DNA of 27,423 bases from a virus: positions 1 through 27,423 of the IMG/VR virus record IMGVR_UViG_3300034072_000428; one strand, given 5' to 3'. Positions within the stretch are counted from its first letter, which is position 1; every line of letters starts with the position of its first letter. Under the pieces are notes generated by a model. It did not search any database, was not told the DNA's origin, and worked only from the letters and a program-made list of their open reading frames with translations. The position numbers and the translations under genes are program-made. Positions 5,441 to 14,540 of this stretch are shown here, in pieces.

Positions 5441-7440
5441 TGGATATGGAGACGATCGAGCAGCCGGAGGCTGAGGACGCGAAGGACGGCTCGGAAGCGG
5501 TGTCGCCGTATGACCTGGGCGATGTCGAATTGGTGCGCGTGCTGCGGAAGTGGTTCAAGGAAGGGATGGACGCGAAGCGGGACGCCCTGCCGAAGCGGAA
5601 GCGGTGTCACGAGGTCTATGCGAACAAGCAGTGGGACGATGCGGACATCGAGAAGGCGAAGCAGCTCAAGCGGCCGACCCTGACACTGAACATGGTGCTG
5701 GCGATCATCTCGGCGATCGAGGGCTATGAGCGCGAGAACCGGGCGGAGATTAAATTCTACGGCAACGAGGAAACCGACGACAAGGTGGCGCACGGCCTCA
5801 ACCGGCTGCTGAAGTGGGTGATGAAGCAGTGCGGCGGCGAGTTCGAGCTATCGGACCAGTTTCGCAACACGATGATCGCTGGGCAGGACTGGATCGGCGT
5901 CACGGTCGATTACCTGGAGGACCCGGAAGGTCGCATCTGTCTTGAGCAGGTCGACGACGAGGAAATGGTCGAGGACCCGCTGGGGAAGTCGCCCGTCGGC
6001 AGCGACGATCGGTACATCCACCGGCACCGGATGATGCCGGAGGACGAAATCAACGCGAAGTGGCCGGGCGCGCTGGCGAAGTTGCATCAGTCGTGCAGCG
6101 AGAGCGGCGACGGCGACCCAGAGAGCGACGGCAAGGGTTTCCGCGATGTGTATTCGGAGCCGGGCAACGCGACATCGACGAAGCTGTACGACGCGAAGGG
6201 CAAGCAGTGGCTCGTTGTGGAAACGCACTGGTATCAGATCGAGCCCGGCTATCACTGCCTGAACGAAGCGACGGGGCAGTTGGAGGAATGCAGCCAGGCT
6301 GAGCTCGATGTGAAGCTGGCGCAGCGGAAGGCGGAGCAGGAACAGGCGATGCAGGCGATGATCGCGGCCGTGTCGATGCCGCCCGCGCCTGCCCTGCCCG
6401 GCCTGCCGGCACCGGCGCCGGAGATGCCGCGCGTGCCGGGTCCGCTGGAGTATCGCGAGCGCCCGATCAAGCGGCTGTACCGGGCATTCCACTGCTACGA
6501 CGTGCTGCTGGAGAAGGCGCCGTATGAGATGCGGTCGCTGAAGCGGTTCCCGTATGTGCCGCAGCGCGCGTTCCGGGACAAGGCGCGGAAAACGTGGTTC
6601 GCGTTCGTCGAGCTCATCATGGACGTGCAGTTGCAGCACAATATCGAGCAGTCGATCATCGTGCAGTTGCAGCAGTTGATGCCCAAGGCGTCGTGGATGG
6701 GGCCCAAGGGTGCGTTCCACAACAAGCAGGATTGGGAAAAGGGGCTCGCGCGGCCTGGCGCGATGCTGGAATACAACGCTTCGCGCGGCAAGCCTGAACC
6801 GATCCCGCAGCCGACGGTCCCTCGGCACATGATCGACATGATGGTGACGCGCACCCAGGCGATGCGCGACATCTCGGGCGTGAATTTCGAGATGTCGGGG
6901 CGCGGCGCAGACACCGGCGTCGTGATCGAGAAGCGGAAGGCGTCGGCGAAAACGTCGCTCGCCCCGGTGTTCGACAATTACCGGCGCACGAAGATCGAGC
7001 TGGGGAAGGTGCTGCTGGCGTTCATCCAGCACTACATCAAGCCCGGCCGCATCATCCGTGTGGTCGGCCCTGACGGCAATTCCGAGCAGGTCATCATGTC
7101 GCGCGAGATGCAGGTCGGCCGGTTCGACATCACGGTCGACGAGGGCGAGGACAGCATCAACGACCAGTTCGACGCGCTGTACGTGCTCCAGACGACGCTG
7201 CCGCAGATGATGAAGGCGGGCATTCCGATCACGCCGGAGTTCATCGACCTGCTGCCGATCCCGCCGCACATCCGGCAGACGTGGAAGCGTCAGATTGCGT
7301 GGGAGATGACGCTGGCTGGCCGTGTGCCGCCTCCGGGATGGGAGCCCGGAATGCCGATCCCGCAGGCAGGCGGGATGATGCCCGGCCTGCCGATGCCAGG
7401 TTCAACACCCGAAGATGGAGTAACCAATGCCCCCGTTTGA
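5440..7440 (+). CDS. Portal protein, P22 gp1-like
   Basis: The 666-residue product would form the dodecameric ring at one head vertex through which DNA enters and leaves. Length and gene position fit, and the text matches the P22-type portal family: an N-terminal segment with KRPTLTLNMVLAIISAIEGY, an acidic middle, a Pro-rich insert around residues 305-330 (PPAPALPGLPAPAPEMP), and a helical region with MRDISGVNFEMSGRGADTG followed by KTSLAPVFDNYRRTKIELGK. I chose ATG 5440, which overlaps the terL stop as TGATG; GTG 5437 one codon earlier is possible. It is followed by the scaffold candidate with a 14-base overlap. Confidence 0.85.
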   Translation: MDMETIEQPEAEDAKDGSEAVSPYDLGDVELVRVLRKWFKEGMDAKRDALPKRKRCHEVYANKQWDDADIEKAKQLKRPTLTLNMVLAIISAIEGYERENRAEIKFYGNEETDDKVAHGLNRLLKWVMKQCGGEFELSDQFRNTMIAGQDWIGVTVDYLEDPEGRICLEQVDDEEMVEDPLGKSPVGSDDRYIHRHRMMPEDEINAKWPGALAKLHQSCSESGDGDPESDGKGFRDVYSEPGNATSTKLYDAKGKQWLVVETHWYQIEPGYHCLNEATGQLEECSQAELDVKLAQRKAEQEQAMQAMIAAVSMPPAPALPGLPAPAPEMPRVPGPLEYRERPIKRLYRAFHCYDVLLEKAPYEMRSLKRFPYVPQRAFRDKARKTWFAFVELIMDVQLQHNIEQSIIVQLQQLMPKASWMGPKGAFHNKQDWEKGLARPGAMLEYNASRGKPEPIPQPTVPRHMIDMMVTRTQAMRDISGVNFEMSGRGADTGVVIEKRKASAKTSLAPVFDNYRRTKIELGKVLLAFIQHYIKPGRIIRVVGPDGNSEQVIMSREMQVGRFDITVDEGEDSINDQFDALYVLQTTLPQMMKAGIPITPEFIDLLPIPPHIRQTWKRQIAWEMTLAGRVPPPGWEPGMPIPQAGGMMPGLPMPGSTPEDGVTNAPV

Positions 7441-8350
7441 TGACGATCTGACCGATGAGGAAAGGGCGGAACTTGAAGCGTTCGAGAACACCACCCCGCC
7501 TGCCGACATCGACGACGCCGATCCCAATCCTGCACCGGCACCGGCTCAAGAACCGCCAGCGCAGCAACAGGCGCCCGCCGATGACGGCAACGAACCCGAC
7601 GACATAGAGGCGTTCAAGGCGAAGTACGCCGGGAAAACGCCGGAAGAACTGATCCAGATTGCCTATGCGCAGTCGAAGCGGGCGAACAAGGTCGGGTTCG
7701 AGGCGCGCCAGACCGGCGAGACACTGAAGCAGTTTCAGGAGCGCGCGCGCGCGGTGCTGGAGCAGAAGAAGCAGCAGGCGGCCGGCACGCTGGAAGGGCT
7801 CGAAGCGCGCCGTGCCGCGCTGAAGCAGAAGATCCAGGACGATCCCGATGCGGCGACGGCTGAAATCATGGAGATGCTGCTGGATCGCGACAAGCAGGCG
7901 GTCCAGAGCGAGGTCGAGGCCGCCGAGGTCGAGGCTCAGGTGCAGGAGGCGCTGGCGTTCGCGGGGCAGTATATCCCGGAATTCCACACCCGCGCGCCTC
8001 AGATGTTCAGCACGGCGGTCGAGCTCGGCTTCCAGCCCGAGGAAGTGCACGCGATCCGCGACGGGCGGCAACTGGTGGTGCTGCACCTCGCGACGGCGGC
8101 GGCGAACGCGATGAAGGCGGGCCTGATGGACCGTTTCGGGAATTTCACCGCACCGCAGCCCGGCACGAACCAGCCGACCGATCCGCGGTTGCAGGCCGAC
8201 AATCCGCCGAACGGTTTCGGTCGGAAGCCCGCGCCTGCCGGTGGCGCCCGATCGCAGCAGGACCAGTTGAACGACCTGCTGAATATGTCGGACGCCGACC
8301 TGGCGAAGCTCGGCGACGAGGAACTGATGCGGATTACGGGGATGATTTGA
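7427..8350 (+). CDS. Scaffolding protein candidate
   Basis: This 307-residue protein lies between portal and coat, the usual place for an assembly scaffold. It begins with a very acidic, Pro- and Gln-rich disordered segment (residues 1-65), followed by KAKYAGKTPEELIQIAYAQS and a long charged helical stretch rich in Gln, Glu and Lys (about 95-185), likely coiled coil. The C-terminus has a small helical element (QDQLNDLLNMSDADLAKLGD) that could bind coat protein. These properties are typical of podovirus scaffolds, which diverge too much for sequence motifs. GGAG lies six bases before the ATG. A minor head protein is the alternative. Confidence 0.7.
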   Translation: MPPFDDDLTDEERAELEAFENTTPPADIDDADPNPAPAPAQEPPAQQQAPADDGNEPDDIEAFKAKYAGKTPEELIQIAYAQSKRANKVGFEARQTGETLKQFQERARAVLEQKKQQAAGTLEGLEARRAALKQKIQDDPDAATAEIMEMLLDRDKQAVQSEVEAAEVEAQVQEALAFAGQYIPEFHTRAPQMFSTAVELGFQPEEVHAIRDGRQLVVLHLATAAANAMKAGLMDRFGNFTAPQPGTNQPTDPRLQADNPPNGFGRKPAPAGGARSQQDQLNDLLNMSDADLAKLGDEELMRITGMI

Positions 8351-8381
8351 TTTTACACCCGAGAGAGAAAGGAAACACCCG

Positions 8382-8786
8382 ATGAGAACGATCGACGGCC
8401 ACAAGGTCAACCCTGCGAACGACACCCTCGAAATCACTGTTGAAGATGAGCCCGGCGCTGGTGGAGCTCAGCACCTCTACATGGTGAGGGGCTTCAATAC
8501 CGGCACAAATCCGTCCTGCCCCTTTACGGCCCGCCATGGCCAGCCAGCAGAACACGCCACTATCCTTTTCCAGAACGGCCCTATCAACGAGGTTGGTGTG
8601 AACGGCGTCACGCAGGAAGCCTTGCTTGAAATCGTGGCCGACCGGCTGCGCTCGTTTCAGGCTGGCCCATATGCTTGCCGCGAAAACGCTCTGGCGCTGA
8701 CCAAGATCGAAGAAGCTCAGCATTGGCTTCAGCAGCGCACCTTGCAGCGTATGAGGCGCGGCGTCGAAGGTACGCACAAAATCTAA
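8382..8786 (+). CDS. acb2: Acb2/Tad1-hairpin family protein, probable anti-CBASS sponge
   Basis: Residues 62-134 match what I know of the Acb2 family: LFQNGPINEVGVNGVTQEAL, then LLEIVADRLRSFQAGPYACR, ENALALTKIEEAQHWLQQRT and RRGVEGTHK. Acb2 proteins of phages such as Pseudomonas phage PaMx33 bind the cyclic oligonucleotide messengers of CBASS and so stop effector activation. The first ~60 residues (NPANDTLEITVEDEPGAGGA and on) form an additional domain not present in the short Acb2 proteins. AAAGGA precedes the ATG. The gene interrupts the scaffold-to-coat order, as expected for a moron, and is followed by a hairpin at 8789-8818. Family membership is confident; ligand range and host defence are inferred. 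Confidence 0.8.
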   Translation: MRTIDGHKVNPANDTLEITVEDEPGAGGAQHLYMVRGFNTGTNPSCPFTARHGQPAEHATILFQNGPINEVGVNGVTQEALLEIVADRLRSFQAGPYACRENALALTKIEEAQHWLQQRTLQRMRRGVEGTHKI

Positions 8787-8788
8787 TT

Positions 8789-8818
8789 CAGCAGCATAGC
8801 CAGTGGGCATAGCTGCTG
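8789..8818 (+). other. Hairpin directly after the Acb2-like gene
   Basis: Three bases after the stop, CAGCAGC (8789-8795) pairs with GCTGCTG (8812-8818), with an unpaired ATA/ATA internal loop, then GCC/GGC closing an AGTG-type loop. No T run follows, so it is not a standard terminator. It may protect or process the message downstream of the moron, or mark an insertion boundary. Confidence 0.35.
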
Positions 8819-8869
8819 GATCAAGGGGGCGGTCCGGCGAGGCCGCGCAAGGAAGAAGGAACATCGACT

Positions 8870-9421
8870 GTGGCAAAATCAACCGCAGGCCAGGGCGGAA
8901 CCCCGGCGACCAAAGGCACAGCGCCTGTCGAACCGAAGGAAGCCACCCAGGCAGCGCCGGAGCATCCGGTGGCAGATGAACCGCCTGCACCGGCTCCGTC
9001 ACCGGCGCAGGCTACCACCGCAGCCCGCAAAGCGTTCAAACTCGGCCCCGTCGACGCGACGGCAGAGAGGGCGGCGCTCGCGGGTGTTCTTGAGCGACTG
9101 GACGAAGCAAGTCTCGAACGGATCGCGGCCATGGAAAAAATGGCCTCGATCATCGCCAAGGCTGAGCGGTTGCTTGCGACCGATGGCCGGATCGCCCCCG
9201 CAGTGTATTGCGACGATGTGCTGTTCTACGGGCACGAAAACATCGCGCTCGCGAAACTCACTGGTCAAACCGAAATTGTGAAGGTATACATCCTACCCGA
9301 AGATGTCGGCGTGGCTCAGTCGTTTCTCGCGAAACGCCAGCGGCCTGCCCGGCCTCAATCGGAAGGCGATGAAGAACTGTTCTGGCAGGTCATCGCGCAC
9401 TACGACGCCTCGCCGACGTAA
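8870..9421 (+). CDS. Unknown head-region protein with a Pro/Ala-rich N-terminus
   Basis: The 183-residue product has a disordered Ala/Pro/Thr-rich N-terminus (residues 1-52) and a folded-looking C-terminal half with a helical segment (ERLDEASLERIAAMEKMASI) and a mixed region KVYILPEDVGVAQSFLAKRQ. The start is GTG 8870 with AAGGA about 8 bases upstream. I do not recognise the family. Lying between the scaffold/Acb2 genes and the coat gene, it may be a minor head component, a scaffold partner or a second moron. Confidence 0.6.
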   Translation: MAKSTAGQGGTPATKGTAPVEPKEATQAAPEHPVADEPPAPAPSPAQATTAARKAFKLGPVDATAERAALAGVLERLDEASLERIAAMEKMASIIAKAERLLATDGRIAPAVYCDDVLFYGHENIALAKLTGQTEIVKVYILPEDVGVAQSFLAKRQRPARPQSEGDEELFWQVIAHYDASPT

Positions 9422-9568
9422 TCGGCAGCGGCCTCGCCCGGCCTCACGGGTAGCGGCATGTTCCCGGCCTGATTGGGGACAACAGGATCGCGCACTTCAC
9501 GCGCAGCGGCCGTCCAGCCTCACCGGACACCTCCGTTTTCTGTTGTTCAATCAGGCAAGGACTTTCCC
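9422..9568 (+). promoter_or_regulatory. 147-base leader before the coat gene
   Basis: This is the longest non-coding gap in the structural run. It holds short inverted repeats such as CCCGGCCTCACGGG near 9437 and GTCCAGCCTCACCGGAC near 9510, the latter followed by a T-rich stretch. Either may act as a processing site or partial terminator. A dedicated leader before the most highly expressed gene is common in phages. No convincing promoter was seen. Confidence 0.25.
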
Positions 9569-10663
9569 ATGGCAGGAACTTCTTTCACGGCAGCCTCTCC
9601 GCAGGCCGTCAAACTGTGGGCGCGCAAGGCGTTCATGGATGCCGTCAAGCCGACCATGTACGGCAAGCTCACCGGCAAGAGCGAAAATTCCATCGTGCAG
9701 ATCAAGGACGAACTCGGCCGCTCGGAAGGCGACCGCGTGCGTTTCCGCATCAAGGCGCTGCCCACCGGCATCGGTGTGCAGGATGACCAGACCCTCGAAG
9801 GCAACGAGGAAGGGCTGGATTACAAGTATTTCGACCTGCACCTCGGCGAGAAGCGCCATGCGTTCAAGGTCGAGCTCAACCTGTCCCAGCACCGCACGAT
9901 GGCCAATGTCCGCGAGGACATGAAGGCGTCGATCGAGGAATGGGTGCAGGAATATGTCGACACCACGTTCTTCGAGGTCCTGACCGGCTCGGGCCAGGGT
10001 TCGTCGACCAGCGTGTCGAAATATCACCCCTCGGGTATGCTCGGCGGCAACTCGCTGCTGGCTCCCTCGGCTGACCGTCTCGTCTATGGCGGCACTGGCG
10101 TCACCGCGAAGGCGGGTATTGCTGCTACCGACGTGATGTCGCTGGCGGTGCTGGACAAGATCGCCGAACGCGCGAAGCTCGCTGAGCCGACCATGCGCAA
10201 GGCGACCTTCGACGGCAAGAAGGCGTGGGTGGTCATCATGCACCCGTATCAGGTCAATGACCTGCGCGCCTCGACCTCGACCGGCCAGTGGTTCGACATC
10301 CAGAAGGCCGCGATGCAGGGCGGCAAGGTGGATGGCAACCCCATCTGGACCGAGAGCCTGGGCATGTACCGCGACATGATCCTGGTCGAGAGCACCCGCA
10401 TTCCGACGTTCTCGGATTACGGCGCTGGCGGCAACGTGCAGGCCGCGCGCGCTCTGGTCCTCGGCGCTCAGGCCGGTGTCGCTGCCTATGGCAAGGAAAC
10501 CGACAAGGACGGCCGCATGAAGATCGCGGAAAAGACCTTCGATTACGGGAAGTACCTCGGCAACGCTGTCACCATGATTTGGGGCATCGCCAAGACGCGC
10601 TTCTCGGACCAGTCGGATTACGGCGTGTTCGCGGTCGACACCGCAGCCGCTCCGACGAACTAA
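9569..10663 (+). CDS. Major capsid protein, N4-gp56 family
   Basis: This 364-residue protein would be the HK97-fold shell subunit. It matches the N4-gp56 coat family: an N-terminal AVKLWARKAFMDA, GKSENSIVQIKDELGRSEGD, then DDQTLEGNEEGLDYKYFDLH and QHRTMANVREDMKASIEEWV, with a C-terminal region reading ARALVLGAQAGVAAYGKETD. I set the start at ATG 9569 (MAGTSFTAAS), which has AAGG eight bases upstream; the longer frame from 9473 adds 32 residues of unlikely leader. It is preceded by a 147-base leader and followed after 12 bases by a small head protein gene. Confidence 0.88.
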   Translation: MAGTSFTAASPQAVKLWARKAFMDAVKPTMYGKLTGKSENSIVQIKDELGRSEGDRVRFRIKALPTGIGVQDDQTLEGNEEGLDYKYFDLHLGEKRHAFKVELNLSQHRTMANVREDMKASIEEWVQEYVDTTFFEVLTGSGQGSSTSVSKYHPSGMLGGNSLLAPSADRLVYGGTGVTAKAGIAATDVMSLAVLDKIAERAKLAEPTMRKATFDGKKAWVVIMHPYQVNDLRASTSTGQWFDIQKAAMQGGKVDGNPIWTESLGMYRDMILVESTRIPTFSDYGAGGNVQAARALVLGAQAGVAAYGKETDKDGRMKIAEKTFDYGKYLGNAVTMIWGIAKTRFSDQSDYGVFAVDTAAAPTN

Positions 10664-10675
10664 GGAGCAACCATC

Positions 10676-11101
10676 ATGGCAGTCATCACTTCCATTGCCG
10701 TCCCGGCCACCGTCATGCCCCAGCTTGACGTGGGCGTTTATCCGGTTCGCCATGTGTTCAGCATTTCCGCCACGCTCGCCGATAGCGGCGATCTGGTGAA
10801 GCTGTTCACGTTCCAGCGCGCCGGCGTGCTGCACCAGGTCAACGGGGCCACCTCGGCGACCCTCGGTGCCAGCGCGACCATCAAGCTGGCCGTCGGCACG
10901 GACGGCTCCACCACCGATGTTACCGGCGCGTCGACCGCTGGCTCGGCGCAGAAGATCAACGGCAACACCGTTGGCCCGATCGCGTTCGCAGCCGGTGACA
11001 GCCTGTACGGCATCATCGGCGGCGCGGACGTGTCGAGCGCGGCGACCCTCACGGTTGACCTTCTGGTCAGCCATGTGGCGCCGATCAACTACGTCGCATG
11101 A
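10676..11101 (+). CDS. Small structural protein, possible head decoration protein
   Basis: The 141-residue product is rich in Ala, Ser, Thr, Val and Gly with few charged residues, a composition typical of beta-rich virion proteins. It begins MAVITSIAVPATVMPQLDVG and ends with LTVDLLVSHVAPINYVA. AAGGAG lies seven bases before the ATG, a strong site that fits high expression. Placed right after the coat gene, it may be a decoration or cement protein. I do not recognise a family, so the role rests on position and composition. Confidence 0.6.
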   Translation: MAVITSIAVPATVMPQLDVGVYPVRHVFSISATLADSGDLVKLFTFQRAGVLHQVNGATSATLGASATIKLAVGTDGSTTDVTGASTAGSAQKINGNTVGPIAFAAGDSLYGIIGGADVSSAATLTVDLLVSHVAPINYVA

Positions 11102-11116
11102 CCGTAGGCGCGCGGC

Positions 11117-11827
11117 GTGGCGATCATTTATGGTGAGGGGGCTGATACCCTTTCGTGGACGCAAGCCCGCGACAAGGTAAGATCTGACCTGTGGCGTCCT
11201 GGGACTTCGGGTGTTCCCGACGACGTTGCTGATCGCGCGCTGCACGCGGCCTTGCGCCGCCTGGAGACGGAGCGGAAATGGCTCTGGCTTCAGGCGGTGC
11301 AAGCTACTCTGACCGCCGACGAACAGACGGACGTGATCGATGCGCCGTCCGATCTGGCTTCGGTTTCGGCACTCGCCTATCTGAACGGCGACATCGGGTT
11401 CGATCCCGTCACCATAGCATCGCTGGAGTATACCCGGCAGGAAGCGCGTGGTGGCCAGTTGGGCTATCCGACCTATTTCGCGCTCGCAGGTGGCAAGCTG
11501 TACCTCGATAGCTGGGTGCTGGCCGGATCGCAGTTCCATCTCATCTATCAGGCAAAGACGCCTGACAGCATCGCGGCCTGCATCGCCAGCCCGCCGTTCA
11601 CTCTGACCCATCGGCAGGAGGCGGTAATCGCGGCGGCGTGCCGGCACATCGCGCTCAGCTATCTCAAGAACACCGAGGAAGCCGTGCGGCAGGAGGCTGC
11701 ATATCAGACCATGCTCGAAGTCTATGAGGCCGAGGAAGATCAGGCCCGCAGCGACGACTATGGCCCCGGCATCCAGCCCGACATGACCTATTACGAAGCC
11801 GCGCACGGAAGGGCACGCCATGCCTGA
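11117..11827 (+). CDS. Head-tail adaptor, P22 gp4-like
   Basis: The 236-residue protein has the features of the gp4-like tail accessory family that binds beneath the portal. Residues 12-55 form a helical segment with [13 protein letters not shown] and [20 protein letters not shown]; the middle has [20 protein letters not shown] and a [11 protein letters not shown] beta element; the C-terminal part has [20 protein letters not shown] followed by a charged helix. Start codon GTG 11117 has only a weak ribosome-binding site, and the stop overlaps the next gene by 8 bases. Order portal, scaffold, coat, adaptor matches P22-like head-completion clusters. Confidence 0.7.
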   Translation: MAIIYGEGADTLSWTQARDKVRSDLWRPGTSGVPDDVADRALHAALRRLETERKWLWLQAVQATLTADEQTDVIDAPSDLASVSALAYLNGDIGFDPVTIASLEYTRQEARGGQLGYPTYFALAGGKLYLDSWVLAGSQFHLIYQAKTPDSIAACIASPPFTLTHRQEAVIAAACRHIALSYLKNTEEAVRQEAAYQTMLEVYEAEEDQARSDDYGPGIQPDMTYYEAAHGRARHA

Positions 11828-12608
11828 TACCACCACCACGAATTACGGCCTGACGAAACCCGAGGTTGGCGCTTCCAGCGACACATGGGGCACTAAGGTC
11901 AACACGAACCTCGACACGATCGACACGCAGTTGAAGGCCGTCTCGAACGTCGCGAATGCCGCGCAGACGACGGCCAATGCCGCGCTGCCTGCCACGACTT
12001 ACACGGCCGCCGACATTCTCACGAAGATCAAGACCGTCGACGGCGCGGGCTCTGGCCTGGACGCCGATACAGTCGATGGTGTGCAGGGTGCCGATTTGCT
12101 GCTGGCATCGGCCTATACCGCCGCCGACGTTCGCACAAAGCTGCTCACCGTCGACGGCGCGGGCTCGGGCGTCGACGCGGACCTGCTCGACGGCCAGCAG
12201 GGCAGCTATTACGAGAACATCCCCGCGCGCCTCGGCTACACCCCGGCGAACCGCGCGGGCGACACGTTCACCGGCGCCTGCACGTTCACCACGATCACCG
12301 CCAGCAGCATCACCGGCACATCGGACGAACGGCTGAAAACCGACATCGCCCCGCTCAACGGCGCGATCTGCCTGCGGGCGCTGGAGGACACGGGCGGCTG
12401 GGAATTCACGCTCAACGGTGCGCGGCGCATGGGCGTCATCGCGCAGCGGCTCCGTGAATTTGGCCTGCCCGAGCTGGTCCAGGCCGATCCCGAAACCGGA
12501 ATGCTGTCGGTGAACTATCTCGACATCGTGGGGCCGATGATCGCCGCGCTCAGCCACCTCGCCGACCGCGTGCGGACGCTGGAGGCAGAACGTGACGCTT
12601 CCAAGTAG
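11820..12608 (+). CDS. Short tail fibre with S74 intramolecular chaperone domain
   Basis: The 262-residue protein begins with a phage-fibre leader ([20 protein letters not shown]). Residues 61-92 and 99-129 are a tandem repeat starting YTAAD and carrying VDGAGSG, DAD and DG, as in fibre shaft modules. From S168 the C-terminus matches the Peptidase_S74 chaperone: [47 protein letters not shown] and a final coiled coil. In this family the trimeric chaperone helps the shaft fold and cuts itself off before the conserved Ser, here S168. It lies between the adaptor and the hub gene. Confidence 0.8.
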   Translation: MPDTTTTNYGLTKPEVGASSDTWGTKVNTNLDTIDTQLKAVSNVANAAQTTANAALPATTYTAADILTKIKTVDGAGSGLDADTVDGVQGADLLLASAYTAADVRTKLLTVDGAGSGVDADLLDGQQGSYYENIPARLGYTPANRAGDTFTGACTFTTITASSITGTSDERLKTDIAPLNGAICLRALEDTGGWEFTLNGARRMGVIAQRLREFGLPELVQADPETGMLSVNYLDIVGPMIAALSHLADRVRTLEAERDASK

Positions 12609-13029
12609 CGGCCCCATCTCCCTCGCCGATGCGGCTGCCGAATACGGCCTGTCGCTGCCCGTAACCTTGCCCAACAGCTTCTGGGGCAAGCCGGGTATGC
12701 CGTCGTCTGGCCCGCTCAGCCTGCCCGGCGATTTCTACGGCAAGAGCAATGTCATTTTTTCGCCCGACGGCGGTACGCTGCTGGCCACGGGCACCACGTT
12801 TGCGAGCATCGAACTGACCTGCAATTTCGCCGCTGTGTGGACGTATTCGGGCGGCGGCACGGGCTCTGCCGTCAGCATTGCCTCGGGCGGCTCGGCGGTG
12901 ACGATCACGTTCCTCCTGAACAACTTTTCGGGCTTTCGCTCGGCATTCTGGACCGTCACCGGCACCGCGCTGGGTGTGACGCGGAATTTCACCGTCAACC
13001 TCGAATGCGACACAGGGGGCATCGGCTGA
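12592..13029 (+). CDS. Unknown small tail protein
   Basis: The 145-residue product has two similar short N-terminal segments, [15 protein letters not shown] and [15 protein letters not shown], each after a Pro, followed by a Gly/Ser/Thr-rich beta-type region with an alternating pattern ([20 protein letters not shown]). It resembles small immunoglobulin-like or fibre-tip modules in texture, though I cannot name a family. GTG 12592 is preceded by GGAGG about seven bases upstream. The gene overlaps the S74 fibre gene by 17 bases and the hub gene as TGATG, so it is co-translated with both and probably attaches to the tail. Confidence 0.65.
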   Translation: MTLPSSGPISLADAAAEYGLSLPVTLPNSFWGKPGMPSSGPLSLPGDFYGKSNVIFSPDGGTLLATGTTFASIELTCNFAAVWTYSGGGTGSAVSIASGGSAVTITFLLNNFSGFRSAFWTVTGTALGVTRNFTVNLECDTGGIG

Positions 13030-14540
13030 TGTTCCAGCAGGTTCCCCTCCAGTTCCGACCGGGCATCTACGCGAACCGCTCCAAGCGTTCGAGCGAGCAG
13101 CGGTGGGTGGATGGCGACCTCATCCGGTTCCGCGATGACGTGCCAGCGCAGATGGGCGGGTGGCGCGCGCTGCCGGTGGATGGCGCGACGATCGCGGGCG
13201 TCCCGCGCGGCGCGATCGCCTGGCGCCCGAATAGCCAGTCGGGCCGCTTCATGGCGATCGGTACGAACAGCCACGCCTACCTGTTCGACGGTTCGTTCAT
13301 CTCCGACATTACCCCGTCCGACATGACCGTCGGGCGCAGCGATAGCATTGAGGGCATCGGGTATGGCGCGGGACCGTTCGGCGAGGACGCCTATGGCACG
13401 CCACGCACGATCAGCGGCATCACGCTCGTCGCGACGGCATGGTCGTTCGATATGTTCGGCGAAACCGTGCTGGGTGTGCCGACCTCGGACGGGAAGATCC
13501 GAGAATTCACCGAAGGCACCGACACGCTGCTGACGACGGTGGCCGGCGCGCCGACCTGCCGCTCGATCGTCGTCTCGCCGGAGCGCCACGTTTTCGCGCT
13601 GGGAGCCGATGACAATCCGCGCCTGGTGCAGTGGTCGGACCGCGAGGATTACACGGTATGGGACCCGCTTTCGACGAACCGCGCGGGCGGCTATGAGATG
13701 CAGGTGACATCGCCGTTTCAGTGCGGCGCGCGCGTTCGCGGCCTGACCTGTGCGTGGACCGAGAGCGAAATGGTGGTGTTCGAGCCGTCTTTCAACGCGC
13801 TCGTCTATTCGCGCCAGACCGTCGACGAAAGCACCGGCGCAGTCGGGCCCGGCGCGGTTGCCGTGATCGCCGAGCAAGCCGGGGCGTCGGCGTTCTGGTT
13901 CGGCATCGACGGGTTCTATATGTTCGACGGCATCGTTCGGAAGCTGAATTGCGAGCTTCAGGACTATGTGTTCGGCGACATTAACCTGTCGCAGCGCGCG
14001 AAGTTCACCGCAACCACGAACGTCGAATTTCAGGAAATCCGGTTCAGCTACTGCTCGGCGGGCTCGATGGAAATCGACCGCTGCGTCGTGCTGTGTACCC
14101 GCAACGGCGCATGGTCGAAGATGAACATCGAGCGGACCATCTGGCTCGATCGCCGGATATTCCGCAAGCCGATCGCGCTCGATGCGTCGGGCGTGATCTA
14201 CGAACATGAAGTGGGCGAGACGGCCGACGGGCTGGCCATGCAGTCGTTCGTGACCTCGCACCCGCTCACCATCGGCACCGGACAGCAGATGCTCAACCTC
14301 GCCGCATTCTGGCCCGACCTCGATCCGGCCAGCGACGGCGCGGCGATGACCGTCATCGGCAAGGACTATCCGGGCGGCCCCGACATTGTGTTCGGGCCTT
14401 ATTCATTCCTGAAGTCAGCCGAGAAGATCGACCTCGCGGTGAACGTGCGTCAGGCGCAAATCAAGGTCGCGGGCAATGGCGGCTATTGGGAATTGGGCCT
14501 GCCGATGATCGACGTGCAGGCTGGGGGAGGACGCGGATGA
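13029..14540 (+). CDS. Tail hub / packaged-DNA stabilisation protein, P22 gp10-like
   Basis: The 503-residue protein matches a conserved podovirus tail family. Recognisable segments are VPLQFRPGIYANRSKRSSEQ with RWVDGDLIRFRDD, PVDGATIAGVPRGAIAWRPN, GAGPFGEDAYGTPRTISGI, ATAWSFDMFGETVLGVPTSD, ERHVFALGADDNPRLVQWSD and FWFGIDGFYMFDGIVRKLNC. Repeated short beta blades of this kind fit the gp10 tail hub, which seals the head below the adaptor and carries fibres. I use ATG 13029, overlapping the previous stop; the longer frame from 12837 lies inside the preceding gene. Membership is by recalled pattern, so the gp10 label is less certain than the tail role. Confidence 0.7.
   Translation: MFQQVPLQFRPGIYANRSKRSSEQRWVDGDLIRFRDDVPAQMGGWRALPVDGATIAGVPRGAIAWRPNSQSGRFMAIGTNSHAYLFDGSFISDITPSDMTVGRSDSIEGIGYGAGPFGEDAYGTPRTISGITLVATAWSFDMFGETVLGVPTSDGKIREFTEGTDTLLTTVAGAPTCRSIVVSPERHVFALGADDNPRLVQWSDREDYTVWDPLSTNRAGGYEMQVTSPFQCGARVRGLTCAWTESEMVVFEPSFNALVYSRQTVDESTGAVGPGAVAVIAEQAGASAFWFGIDGFYMFDGIVRKLNCELQDYVFGDINLSQRAKFTATTNVEFQEIRFSYCSAGSMEIDRCVVLCTRNGAWSKMNIERTIWLDRRIFRKPIALDASGVIYEHEVGETADGLAMQSFVTSHPLTIGTGQQMLNLAAFWPDLDPASDGAAMTVIGKDYPGGPDIVFGPYSFLKSAEKIDLAVNVRQAQIKVAGNGGYWELGLPMIDVQAGGGRG

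Noticed and set aside
9551-11839. 762-residue open frame on the minus strand
   Set aside because: Opposite the coat, small head protein and adaptor genes, all with good ribosome-binding sites or family motifs; composition is that of an antisense frame.
12837-13028. Upstream extension of the hub gene
   Set aside because: The added 64 residues overlap the preceding gene in another frame, whereas ATG 13029 gives the recognised family start and a TGATG overlap.
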